DNA of 16,785 nucleotides from Candolleomyces eurysporus (GCA_027579435.1 JANBPK010001388.1:1-16785), one strand, 5' to 3'; numbered from the stretch's first letter, positions 1 through 10,500 are shown. Numbers and translations are program-made. The notes: generated from the letters alone by a model not told the origin.

Positions 1-544
1 ATCGACCTCCACCGTGGCTTGGCATACGTCCCAATCCCGCTGTTGTACCATGTGCGTTGATTGTCGCCGGTCTCTTTCAAAATGAGATTGTATAGCTCGA
101 TAACGTTGGTGTTCTGTCCAGAGACGAGTCAGAAAATTACTGATGTATCCTTTCTGTTTCTTACCTTGTCCCCGAACTGGTTTGCTGTGCCGTCGATGCA
201 GACAATGAGATTTCGGCCACCCCTCTTATGGCCACAGGGCATCGTCTTAAGCTTAGGCTTTGGTGGCGAGTGCTTACGACAACAATTACATTCGCTCTCT
301 TCTGAACCATTCTCTGGAAAAGGCGTCAGTAAGCAAGATATAATTCGGACGATAATTGTGACTTGGGACGCACTAGTGAGATCCTCCGGTGGGACATCAA
401 GGCGATCTTCGCTCTCGGTCGCCTCGTGCTCTGGGGGAAGATTCGTCAGTAACTTTGTCGCAGAGCCTGCTTGTGGTAGAACTTACCATGGAGCTCGTCA
501 AGGACACGCCTCTTTTTTCTCCTCGGAACAATTTTGAGTCCCAT
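1..544 (-). CDS. DUF2235 (Tle1-like) hydrolase gene, 5' part, runs off the left edge
   Basis: Minus-strand gene start; only the first four exons are visible. ATG is at 544. Exons are 544-487, 430-374, 313-165 and 113-1, joined by GT-AG introns (the last one 51 bp). The frame stays open throughout. Exon 2 (57 nt) and exon 3 (149 nt) have exactly the lengths seen in the copy starting at 14921. The peptide has a basic N-terminus (about residues 5-13), a Cys-rich stretch (CNCCRKH), then [20 protein letters not shown], the first motif of DUF2235, and NTNVIELYNLI followed by [11 protein letters not shown]. The catalytic serine motif would lie beyond the left edge. A TATATAG box lies 48 bp upstream of the ATG. 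No lesion is visible, so this is probably a functional gene, unlike the neighbouring copy at 1451-2000. The family usually acts as an esterase or phospholipase; the substrate here is unknown. Confidence 0.85.
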
Positions 545-591
545 GACCCCAGGGGGCGGCAAGCTGTTGAAAAAGGAGAGAAAAGTCTGCA

Positions 592-598
592 CTATATA
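592..598 (-). promoter_or_regulatory. TATA box of the left DUF2235 gene
   Basis: TATATAG on the minus strand, 48 bp upstream of the ATG at 544. The same heptamer precedes the DUF2235 gene at 14921 by 59 bp, which supports a promoter role. Confidence 0.5.
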
Positions 599-984
599 TC
601 AGTGATGCTCTGTCCTGCCGCGAATGAGACGGACTCGAGTTCAGCTCGATAACAAATCGCACCGATATGAACGGAATAACGACTGATGATGGAGGTCAAA
701 TGAAGTGATTTACCCTCAAGCGTTACTCCAGGTGGATACGCTTCCCCCGCGAGGCTAATTATTCCACATATGTGACCCCGTCAGCACTGAAGAACCCAAA
801 CAAGTCTTCCGATATGAATTTGTCATGCTCTGGAATGAAGGACACTAGGGTTACCACTTTCGTTTCGCATCTGGTATGAAGTAATGATCGGTGAGAGGAG
901 AATCAGAGCTCAACACAATCGGCTATATCATAGTACATGAGGAAAACCAATCAGAAGAAAGTTACGCACCCGCGCCCGCGCCCG

Positions 985-1094
985 GAGAGCGATCCGATCG
1001 GAGAGATCTAGGTGTGGCGCCTGTCAAAGCAACATATTGGGTCAAATGAGCGTTAAAAAGTTCTGATCATAGGGCTTGTCCAGGTCCTGACCTC
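985..1094 (+). repeat. Dispersed repeat, copy 1
   Basis: About 110 bp that align on the same strand with 14186-14289. Matching blocks include GGCGCCT, TCATAGGGCT and CCTGACCTC in the same order, with one 7 bp gap. Nature unknown: it could be a short non-autonomous element, a solo fragment of a larger transposon, or an ancient duplicate of non-coding DNA. Confidence 0.6.
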
Positions 1095-1381
1095 CAAATG
1101 AGTGCTATAACATGATGGAAGTCAATACCTGGATCCATCCCGTTTGGGAAGCTTGTTCTGGGGTGCCTGACTGTTGGCTGAACCAACTGGAGCGGCTTCG
1201 TCATGGTCCTTGTCGGACTCGGCGTACAGCTGATATGCGCTGGGATGAGGAATAGCATATCAGACATTGTATGGATCGAAGGCTGGGTATGCTAACAATA
1301 GGATGGGATTTTCACCTCGTTTCCTTTGTGAATCGGACCAACCTACTCTGCTTGAGTATCAAGCGAGGGAGTATATATAAT

Positions 1382-1403
1382 ACATCCGATTGACATCCGA
1401 TTG
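1382..1403 (+). repeat. 11 bp tandem repeat, two units
   Basis: ACATCCGATTG occurs twice back to back. It probably arose by replication slippage. Confidence 0.7.
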
Positions 1404-1450
1404 AGCGGTTGAGAATGTATTCATCTTATTCCAAACCAATTCGGGCGCAC

Positions 1451-2000
1451 CATGCAATAGCCATAGAGACCAGATGTCACAGGACTTGTTAACAGTAAAT
1501 CATCGACTTCCACCGTAGCTTGGCACACGTCCCAATCCTACTATTGTACCTATTGTACCATATGCGCTAATTGTCGCCGGTCTCTTTCAAAGCGAGATTG
1601 TAAAGCTCGATAACGTTGGCATTCTATCCAGAAACGAGTTAGAAAAGTACTGATGTATCCCTTCTGTTTCTTACCTTGTGCCCGAACTAATTTGCTGTGC
1701 CGTCGATGCAGACAACGAGATTTCGGCCACTCCTCTTGTGGCCACAGGGCATCGTCTTCAGCTTAGGTCTTGGTGATGAGTGCTTCGCTCTCGTTTGCAC
1801 CATCCTCTGAAAAAGGCGTCAGTAGGCAAGGTGTCAGCCGGACGATGAAGGTGACTCGCGGACTAACTGGCGGAATCTTCCAGCGGGACATCAAGGCGAT
1901 CTTCGCTCCCAGTCGCCTCGTATTCTGGGGGAAGATTCGTCAGTAGCTTCGTCGCAGAACCTGTATGGCGCTTTACCTTTGTTACGTGAATCAGCCCCAT
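1451..2000 (-). pseudogene. DUF2235 pseudogene, N-terminal part
   Basis: Decayed minus-strand copy of the gene at 544-1, recognisable from the start codon (ATG at 2000, with matching sequence a few bases upstream) to the end of exon 4. Splice sites are mostly kept: exon 3 is 1806-1675 and exon 4 is 1623-1451. Lesions: the codon after AN in the IDGTANQFG motif is TAG; the Gln codon of the DNQR motif is TAG; two more stops follow near the end of exon 4; 17 bp are missing from exon 3 (132 nt instead of 149), removing the Cys-rich codons and shifting the frame; a 9 bp unit is duplicated at about 1543-1561, making exon 4 173 nt instead of 164. Exon 1 is shortened. No DUF2235 sequence is visible downstream of exon 4, so the copy was partial or the rest has been lost. 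Confidence 0.85.
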
Positions 2001-3166
2001 GACCCCAGGGGGCGGTAAACACCAACTCGAAACGCCAACCCTTCATTTATGAAATCCCAGTTCTTCATTTCGACCCGTATCATCAGCTCCCTAATTGCTC
2101 TCAAACATTCGTACTATCTGGCGGTTGGCCTTGCCGTGCTGCGTCGCATATGCACTCTGTGTTCAAGATTAGAATGCGCCTGGATCGTCCTAGCGGACGT
2201 TCAGGAACGTTGGAGGTGTTAGAAATGAGGTCAAGGAGAGACAGAATGAATACAAGATAGAGGACACAGAGAGAGTGCAGGTTACTAGGACGAACGTGAG
2301 GCAGACCCAAATTTTAGGAATCTCGGGAACTGGGGAGATGAATGAACGAAGACTTCGGAAGCAAATGAGTGACACGCATACCAAGCATCTATCGCGAGAC
2401 AATCACAACTGTAGACTCAACTCTCCTCGAGGCGTACGATAAGGCTTGATGAGAAAATACTTTCCGTCGCAGTGAGACTTTGCATCCATTCAAACCACGC
2501 TCAAGGAGTGCGACTGATATGTCGTGTACCTTTACAAACCGATAACGAAACGTGTCGGGTCAGATATGGCAGGCGTTCTCACCTCACTTAGGGTTTGCAA
2601 ATTCGGCTCACCGGTTGAACCGAACCTCCTGAAACCGGGCTTGAGGACGAGGGAAGGGGTTGCCAGTTTCAGCCACCGTCCCGATTAAAGGACTTTGCGT
2701 TCCACTTGCAGCCCTTGCATGCATAGTTTGGATCTCACGACACCTAAAGGTCGTAAGTACAAACTCATCATACCAAAGAAGGGAGTATTGTACTCACAAC
2801 AGATCGAGTAAGATTGCGAGCTCTGCAGCACGATCGCGGGTCGGACGGGTGAAAGTTCGTTTCAAGATTGTGCCAAATGTATTAGTTGACTCAGATATGC
2901 CTCGAAAGCATCTGCGGCTTCTCCAATTGACAATCCACCTTGTACCTTTGCAGAACTGTGCTAAAGAGTTGCCCAACGTACGATGGGTAATTGAGCAAGT
3001 GGCCGGTGTATTCTGGTGTCAGCCCCCTACGCGAGGCGCAGTCTGGCGCTTTACACAATAAGGACGAGGTCTACGCTAGCTAGTGAGGTGAACGAGTGCC
3101 TAATATAACCAGAATGAATCGATGATTCGCAGGAGAATGCGAGAAAAAGGCGGACGTACCAGGATA
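2001..3166. other. Intergenic stretch with no supported gene
   Basis: Lies between the DUF2235 pseudogene and the 3' end of the zinc-finger gene. An open frame on the plus strand at 2660-3061 starts with TTG, lacks any recognised motif and has no splice or promoter support. Short minus-strand frames at 2101-2402 are Leu/Ser rich and equally unsupported. The part nearest the zinc-finger gene (about 3090-3166) is weakly similar to sequence following the pseudogene at 12270-13010, so it may hold a 3' intron and last exon or the 3' UTR of that gene. Confidence 0.5.
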
Positions 3167-4147
3167 CTACATCCCGCTGGCATCCCCAGCATCTGGTACA
3201 GCATCCTCGTTCTCTTTCTCCTTCCCNTTCTCCCCACCTCCCTTACCCTTCCTTCGTCTCCTCCCTTCACCTTCCTTCTTTGGTTCACCGGGTCCAGGCT
3301 GATCGAATGCGGGAGGTGGGACGTACAAGCCACCCGCGCCAGGCTGTACCAGGTTCTTGAAAGGCCTTGACCGATCCCGGGGAGACACCAGCACTGGCGT
3401 TCGATCCGCTGGTGGTGGAGGTACCCGAATGATTTCGGNCTCACGAGGTCTAGGTGTCGATGACCGGGAGGATTGCTGGGAAGGTGTAGGTGATTGCGTA
3501 TACGACGATAGGGTCACTTTGCCCTTCTTACCGCCCCCCTTTGCCCCCCCCAATCGAAAGCACCTTGTGCGTCGTTGGTGCCGGCTGTGCAAGTGTGGGC
3601 GCTCCAGCAGATGACGACTGAGCGAGAGTTGGGAACGCCCCAGCGGCCGCCTTCCTTTCTTCCTCCTGTCGTATTCGTTCTTCTTCTTCTTTCCTCTCTT
3701 GTTCGGCGAGTTCGCCCTCTATGACTTCGAGGAGCTCGGATCGTCGAGCGTTGGAAGGGACGAGAGGGCCGAGGCAATGTGGGCAGGCGAAATGGGGTTG
3801 GTTGATGGAGCATAGTACGAGGCCGCAGGCAAGACAGAGTGGGGTGTACGTTGAGAGAGGATGTGTGCGAGCTGGCGAATCGCAGCGTTGATAGATCGAT
3901 ATTGGTGGCATCCGGCGTGAGGAAGTGGGTACGTACATTGGCAGAAGCATCCTCCCTTGGGATCTGGATCAACTAACGAGGCCTCCCTCAGATCCTTGAT
4001 AGCCTTCGCTAGTTTCTGAACAGCAGGACTCTTTGGTGGCTCTGCTGGCCCTTTCCCCTTCCCTTTGCCGCCTGACTTGGACTGGGAAGCAGGCTGGGAG
4101 GGACGAGATGGTGGGATACGGTCCGAGGTCCAGGCCGTCTTCTTCAT
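3167..4147 (-). CDS. ASC-1/TRIP4-type C2HC5 zinc-finger protein
   Basis: Two exons, 4147-3937 and 3871-3167, around a 65 bp intron (donor GTACGT at 3936, acceptor CAG ending at 3872). About 304 residues if one frame slip is accepted. The N-terminus is basic with KGKGKG, then a zinc finger with C67, C69, H74, C83, C86, C91, C100 and C103: exactly seven Cys and one His in the order of the C2HC5 domain of activating signal cointegrator 1. A Glu/Arg-rich coiled coil follows (about 110-145), then AAGAFPTL, then a basic, Pro-rich tail with RPFKNL and YVPPPA. In humans TRIP4 belongs to the ASC-1 complex and in yeast the relative is Rqt4 of the ribosome quality-control trigger complex; the same role here is inferred. 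The frame changes at a run of eight C on the plus strand (3544-3551): seven would keep one frame, so this is probably a homopolymer error. Start chosen at the first ATG in frame. Two N bases lie within the gene. Confidence 0.85.
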
Positions 4148-4269
4148 CGTCGTTGCGGTCAAGAGGAGATTTGATGGATTGATGGCGGCTGCGATGACGG
4201 AACCATGTTGCTTTTTTCTTCTTTTCTCGATGCATTACACATGGGACGAACACAATACTATGGACACTA

Positions 4270-5115
4270 CTACGGCTCAGCCATGACGACAGTCGGCGAA
4301 TGACCCGTCGCATAGCACCCTCGCCTCTGACAGTCCCTGACATTCGTCTCGTTGAACACCACACCCTCCTTCCTCGTTGTATGCCTCCCAATGACGCACC
4401 ACCTCCCCATCGCATCCTCGATCCTTTCGTTCGTCTCCAGTACCACGCCACAGCACGGGAAATAGTGCCCAACATACCCCGGTCGCTCGTTTATATTCAC
4501 CAATACACCTCTATCGTGTCCGACCTTGCACATCTGGAGCCCGTTATCCTTCTCGTGATAGGTACCGTGGCAGCGGACGCAGTGGCGAGGCGTAGGGTCT
4601 TCAACCGCAGCTTCAGATACGGTGTTGATGATTCCAAGGCACTTGAGCGAGGAGAAGAGGTATTCGATGGCCCAGGTTGGGTGGAGGACTTCGTCTCCGG
4701 ACCCACCTCCAGCGTTCGAAGCGCCTTGACCACCGTGCAGAGGAGAAGCAATGGCAGTAGTCGACCCCTTTGGCTCAACGGCACTCAACAACTTGGCGTA
4801 CAGCTCCTCCGGCTTCATGTTCCTGAAGGCGTATGCGATGGTGATGGCCTGCGGGCTCGTAGTGGACGCCGAGAACGACATGCCTTGGAATCGGCTGGGA
4901 ATGGGACGAGCCCTGGGTCTCACCGGCTCCACTCTGGACTCTACGGTGCGCCCATGGTAGGGAGAGCTTAACTGACTCGGAGGGATGGGCTGGGTTTGTT
5001 GCAGAGGCGGAGAGGCGTATCCCGGAATCGGAGTCGTAGGGAAACTCGCTGGAGTCACGGTACCACTCGTAGGCTGGGTAGGGACGTGGGTCGGCGTGGT
5101 GGTAGGTGAAGCCAT
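4270..5115 (-). CDS. Conserved-looking Cys/His-rich protein, putative zinc binder
   Basis: Single uninterrupted exon of 281 residues, ATG at 5115, TAG at 4272-4270. The first 80 residues are Pro/Thr/Ser rich and probably disordered. Residues 90-165 look folded and partly helical (KPEELYAKLL, then WAIEYLFSSLKCLGIINTV). The C-terminal third is rich in possible metal ligands: C179, C182, H183, C196, H200, C221, C222, C240, H245, C262, C267 and H272, arranged as CxxCH, CxxxH, FPCCG, CxxGRHTT and CxxxxC. That spacing suggests one or two structural zinc sites. I do not recognise a named family, though CxxCH followed by a CCG and a CxxGRH block is a pattern I associate with uncharacterised fungal proteins. 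It lies 122 bp upstream of the zinc-finger gene on the same strand. Base composition is ordinary and no lesion is seen. Confidence 0.8.
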   Translation of the reverse strand: MASPTTTPTHVPTQPTSGTVTPASFPTTPIPGYASPPLQQTQPIPPSQLSSPYHGRTVESRVEPVRPRARPIPSRFQGMSFSASTTSPQAITIAYAFRNMKPEELYAKLLSAVEPKGSTTAIASPLHGGQGASNAGGGSGDEVLHPTWAIEYLFSSLKCLGIINTVSEAAVEDPTPRHCVRCHGTYHEKDNGLQMCKVGHDRGVLVNINERPGYVGHYFPCCGVVLETNERIEDAMGRWCVIGRHTTRKEGVVFNETNVRDCQRRGCYATGHSPTVVMAEP

Positions 5116-7524
5116 AGTGCTCAATGGACACGTTCCGTCGTGATTGAAGTGGACGGATGGGGAAGATGAAGCTTTGGATTTTGTCGACGACGATGCAGGC
5201 GGTTTATGTATGTCCAGGAGGTAACAAAGGGATGAAGGTGGTCCTAGAGTGTGGTGCCACAGTGGCTACCAGCACCTACTAGGTCGTCCATTGGGCCAGC
5301 CGTTCGATAGGAAGAGTATTACATTCACCGTTTGTCCAGTCGTTTCTCCCCCACTTGACCTCACTCGAACTGATTCGTCAATTCGTCGTTGTCTTGAACG
5401 TGTCCGACCTTCGTACGTTCCCCCCTCCTCACCATTCCGCCTCATTGACGCTCATTCATGCATTCACTCTTTCTCGTAGCTATTCATAGGGGTGGCCATG
5501 TACTTGGTTCGGTCTTTTGGAGTTCCCAGTCGAGTCTATTGGGCTCTTTCATCCAACCCAGGTCCCAACCGACGGGAAGAGCTTCTATTTGGCTCTTATG
5601 TCGGATCAGCTTCTTTTTTACACTCATTCGCGTCAATCAAACACAGCGACGTCTGAACCATCGCTTTCTTCGAGATTCTTTCATTTCCGTCGCAGACAAT
5701 CGTGCGTTTGACGGTTATGTCCTCTTTGCGGCCTTCGTTCAATAATTTTCACTCCTTTGTTCTTTCAGTCAATCAGTCATTGATTCCGAACTGAACCTGT
5801 TGCAGGCTGTCGTAGTCGCTTGTGGGTTTCTCTTTGCATCCTTTGACATTGACACGACATTGACATCTGACGGTTCGATCTTTCTTCCATTGTGAGCAGT
5901 CAGTTAATCCGATTGCAAACCACCAGAGGCAACGTTCAAGAATGACATGCTGTCTTCTCAATGCCCTGTGCGTTTGCCTTTTACTTCTGCCGTTTCCGTT
6001 ACCACTGAATTCGATACCTCTGCCTTCTCTTTAGGGTCTAGTGTGATTAAATTCGTCCGACTTCCAGGGCTCTTCCTGTTCTTCTCTCCATCTCATTTGA
6101 CCATGTCAGCTACTCAGAATGTTATGCGTCGTCTCAAGCGATCCAGTGCTACTCCTTCGTTCAATTTCTGCTTGAGGCTCTCGTTGACGTGAGCGCCGAG
6201 CTTCGTTCTCTTTTCTCGACATTGGACGAAAACCCGGATGATTACGGTTAGAAGATAAGGAGACAGGGAGGTTCGGAGGTTGGACGAATCGGGATTGGTT
6301 GAATGTCTTGCTTCTAGCTTGCATTTTGCCATGAGTCCTGCCTAGGCGTCTCTCCTGTCCTGGGGAGAAGATGCCCGGAAGGCGGACCTAAAGCGAGCGG
6401 ATCAAATGTTCGCTATAGCTGAACGCTGCGGGTCCGAGTGCCCGGGAAGATATCAATTCGTGTGTTCCGTCTGTTCTACTGGCTCGAACCTCACCAGTCA
6501 AGTAAGTTGGAACCATCGCGAACATGGTTGCTTCGAGTAGTCTATGTGAAGAGTTTACTGTACTCAGCCTTGGAACTCAAACAAAAGGTGGTTGCTCTGT
6601 CTATCTTCTTCCGCGTTTCTGAAACGTGCCGTCCTCCTCCAGCTCTATCCTTCACGGAGATGTCGTACGTTCATTTCCTAACTGCCTCTACCTAGNAAAA
6701 CAACTCACTCAGTCCTTGCCCCGATGCTATTCAATGAATCTCGATCGCTTACCAACACTCATCGAATGCAAAGGCATCATGGCCGTATGCATAGGTTGGC
6801 GTTGAAGATCCGTCCATTCGATACCAGTTCATCCATTCAGTTTGATTTACATAGGACTCAAGACGAGCGCGTGAATTAACGAGAAAGCGAACTACAGATA
6901 GCGTTTGGAGCTTAGAGCTCGAGACTCAGGAGGTCAGCACTTATGTTCTCGCTAGGGCGGGTGCGGCCCTAAACGTCTGGGTCAGGCGAGGCGATGCAAG
7001 TTTGGGCGCTCGTTCAGACGAGTTTCTGTCATGACGATGTTCCAACTTTTACTCGGCATGTCGGTATCGTTCGATAGCTGAGCATGAGGTCCAACTGAAG
7101 AGGTATCTGTTGTCCCTCGTCCTAAAGGAACTGGCGTCTATTCCTCTTCCTAATTCTTGTTCTTCTCAGACTGTCTATATTGGCCAGCCGTCGAGTCTCT
7201 TGCTACTAGCGCCTTATCTCCAAACACACGGTGAAAATTCGCGATTTTTAGGTTATGCCTGGAGCTTCTATGTGGTCACATTGTTCGCATTTTCCCTTTC
7301 TGCTGCCGATATGACTGTAACGGAACCATATGACATGCGGCGATCTTCGAGGTAGACGGGTGCTATCATGGCTAACGGTATCAATTAGTCCACTGGACAT
7401 TGAACCTTGTTACTTCAGACAGAGAACCATTCTCAATCATCCGGTATATGAAGGAGGCCGACTGCACGCTTCTCTTCCCCACCCTTCTGTGACTACTCCG
7501 TGCTTCAGGCATCTGGTCTTGAAG
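5116..7524. other. Long divergent intergenic region
   Basis: Separates the minus-strand Cys/His-rich gene from the plus-strand DUF2235-WD40 gene. Much of it (about 5300-6200) is pyrimidine rich on the plus strand, as fungal promoters and 5' leaders often are. Several short open frames exist. One near 6104 begins MSATQNVMRRLKRS after a reasonable start context and could be spliced (donor near 6191, acceptor near 6317), but it would give only about 38 residues and I recognise nothing in it. The pyrimidine-rich tract just before 7525 probably belongs to the promoter of the DUF2235 gene. No other gene can be supported. Confidence 0.5.
7445..7451 (+). promoter_or_regulatory. TATA-like element of the DUF2235-WD40 gene
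   Basis: TATATGA 74 bp upstream of the ATG at 7525, followed by a CT-rich tract. It is weaker than the TATATAG found before the other two intact copies. Confidence 0.3.
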
Positions 7525-10500
7525 ATGGGAAGAAACGACGAGTCCATCGTTGAGGAGAACCTTGCCAGTGGTAAGCATAACTTGGCCCAATCCAGCGCCT
7601 CTGTGACAAGATCTCTGACACTTCTTCCTAGATCGTGGTCCGAAAAGGCCTCAGGATAGTCGTGGCATCCCACTGAAAGACCATCATGGTGAGCACTCGG
7701 TCAAACTCAAATTTGTATTATTAAAGTTACCGACATATCTCCTCAGAGAACGAAGCCGTTCGTGTTCCTCAGCCCCCGCCGCCAGCGCCTGAGTTGAAGC
7801 CACTGCCTTGCGGTCACCACAAGCGCGGCGGCCGAAATCTCATTGTCTGTATCGACGGTACTGCGAATCAGTTTGGTAAGAAGGTATGCTTGCAATAAAG
7901 GGACCTTCTAGCCCTTTTGACGTTCTGCTGACTGGGTATTTGAACCAGAACACGAATGTCATCGAGATCTACAATCTCATCATGAAAGAGACCGGCGATA
8001 ACCAGCGTACTTGGTACAACAGTGGCATTGGAACATATGCTCGACCACACTGGAGATCATTGAAGTACTATAACAAAGTTGTCCTTCATAAGATTGATTT
8101 GGCCATCGCCTGGTACGTCTCACTACCCATTCCCATGTTGTCCATCCCCTCACTGTGTCTATGATTCATAGGAATTTCGAAAAGACTGTACAGGCCGCCT
8201 ACCAGTGGCTGTCAGACAACTATGAAGACGGCGATTGCATATTCCTGTTTGGTAAGTCAAAGACAGTTCGGTCTGGTGACTGCATCGTTTCTCACTGGGA
8301 ACAGGTTTCTCCCGAGGCGCATTTCAAGTTCGAGCTTTATCAGCGATGATTCATAAAGTGTGTTGGCCACTACATCTTGGCGACTTCAAGGTACTGAAAG
8401 GGAGACCTAGGTCGGCCTCATTCACAAGGGGAACGAGATGCAGATACCTTTGTGGGTACACGATACATTGAATCACGCATAATTACTGATTATCCAGCAT
8501 GCCCAGTGCCTACGAGCTTTACGCAGACTCAGAATCCGACCGTGAGCTAATCGCGCCAGTTGGCTCGGCGAAATCCAAGGCTTCGCCTGAACAGGTTGCT
8601 GCCGAACGGACTTCCATGATGGACCGCCTCAAGGAAGCTCTCCGGTTCACAAGAAAGGAGGCGCCGGTGGAGCAAGCTGGAGCACAGGCGATATCTATGG
8701 CAGAGCGATTTAAGCGAGCGTTCTCCCGTAAGAATGTCAAGGTTCACTTCGTTGGAGCTTGGTATGTCATGTTCAAATTATTGCCGACAGAACGAATTTG
8801 GGCTAACTGCGACAATAGGGACACGGTCTCGTCAATTGGAATTGCGAGAGGAAAACGGGTACTGCCTGGGACGACGGACGGTATGGGTCACGTCTGCTAC
8901 TTCCGACATGCACTCGCCCTTGATGAGCGGAGGGTGAAGTTCCTGCCGGAGTATGCATGGGGAGGCAAGACCTTAATACCCGATTTTAATCGAAACGACG
9001 GTCCACCGCAAGTCATGGAAGTCTGGTTTGCGGGGACACACTCTGACATGTAAGCTCCGCTATTGGCTGTTTCCTTATGAATGTACTTCTGATGGAATTA
9101 TAGTGGAGGTGGAAATGTACAGAATATCGGAATGGACCGCAGTCGACCACCCTTGCGGTGGATGGCGTCAGAAGCAGAGGCCCTTGGTCTCCGACTGGAG
9201 CCATTTGAGCGAGAACTCTCGTCGAGCGAGCAAATCGAGTTCCAAGAATCCCTCACGGGGATTTGGCACCTGTTTGAGATTCTTCCCTTCCGAAGGCTGA
9301 CATTTGCGAGAAGTCCGGATTGCAAAGAGACTACTCGAATGTAAGTGATCTCCTCCGAACCATCAATTGTGGACTCACATTCCGAAAGGCCTCACTTCTG
9401 GTCCGAGAGGAAGATACATGAGGGCCAGAAAATACATAGCTCACTCATCCTGGCCGGAACATCTCACCCCTATATTCCTAAAGCACGGCCTCCACTCCGC
9501 GAAGCCAATGATGCGGTCAACGAGGATGTGGGACCCAGATTACCATGGCCTGATTCCGACGATTTCGAAATACAACCAAAACCTGAATCTGGATTCACTG
9601 AGGATAGAGGCGCGCCGCATCGACTGCTTCGTCCATTTCGCCGAACACGGACTCTCTCTTCGGCTGAAACACGGAGGTTCTGGGACGAGCTTCGCGAAGA
9701 TGGTCTTTCAAACTCTAAAGGGTGGTTAGAAATCGACGTCTTCGAGTACGCAAGAACAGTACTGAAAAGGTTCATGGAGGGAAAGGAGGTCGAGGATACA
9801 CTGAAGCAAATCATCGGAGATTGTAAGTTATACGGTATCTCCAAGATAAAGCGGGTTTTCAACTGATGGTATGGCATAGACTCTGGGGAAGGGGCACAGG
9901 CCATATACGACGAAGTGATTGAAACCATCAGTCTCTGGGAGCAAGATGTACCTCACGCTGAAGTGAAGTGTCGACTCCTCCGCACCACGATGCACATATT
10001 GGGCGATCACTCGCAAAATCTCAAGCTCCAAAAATGGCATCGAATCAGGGTCATGCTGGCGCATCTCTCAAAAAGTGATGAAGGGAACGTGGCAGAACAT
10101 TTCCTGGGTCGATATACCGAGGGTAAGTAGAGGTGATCTTCTCATATGGAATGACAAGTCTAGTTAACTTTATGCATTCAAGACATGAACTCCCTATTCG
10201 AACTTCGAGGGCACGGATCGTGGGTGCGGGCTGTCGCCATCTGCCCTGACGGCAAGCGCATCGTCTCTGGCTCTTGGGACAACACGATCCGAATTTGGGA
10301 CATGGAGACNGGGGGCGCAGGTTGGAAAACCGCTGCTTGGGCACGGAGACACCATCAATTCTGTTGCAATCTCACCTGACGGCAAGCTCATTGTCTCCGG
10401 GGCCGAGGACAAAACGATCCGAATCTGGGATGCGGGGATGGGGATGCAGGTTGGAGAATCGCTACGAGGGCACGAAGATTGGGTCCTGTCTGTCGCTTTC

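Larger units (their letters stand above)
545..1450. other. Intergenic stretch between the DUF2235 gene and its pseudogene copy
   Basis: No convincing coding sequence in either strand. It holds the TATA box at 592-598, a GC-rich run near 969-983 (repeats of CGCGCC), one arm of a dispersed repeat (985-1094), an AT-rich tract near 1370-1380 and an 11 bp tandem repeat ACATCCGATTG twice at 1382-1403. The ORF on the minus strand at 1067-1267 has no recognisable motif. Confidence 0.6.

Noticed and set aside
61..537. Open frame of 158 codons on the plus strand
   Set aside because: It lies opposite the DUF2235 exons and introns; the minus strand has the conserved motifs and splice sites.
1451..2000. 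RIP-type mutation as the cause of the pseudogene stops
   Set aside because: Two stops look like C-to-T changes, but substitutions against the parent gene go in both directions and are mixed with indels, so no RIP signature is clear.
2660..3061. Plus-strand frame of 133 codons
   Set aside because: It starts with TTG, has no recognised motif and no splice or promoter support.
4147..5115. The Cys/His-rich protein and the C2HC5 protein as one fused gene
   Set aside because: A stop at 4272-4270 and several more stops before 4147 separate them, and no convincing intron bridges the gap.
6660..6880. ATG followed by an apparent GTACGT...CTAG intron and an open frame of about 60 codons
   Set aside because: The intron would be only 31 bp, shorter than any other in the window, the acceptor abuts an N, and the peptide matches nothing I know.
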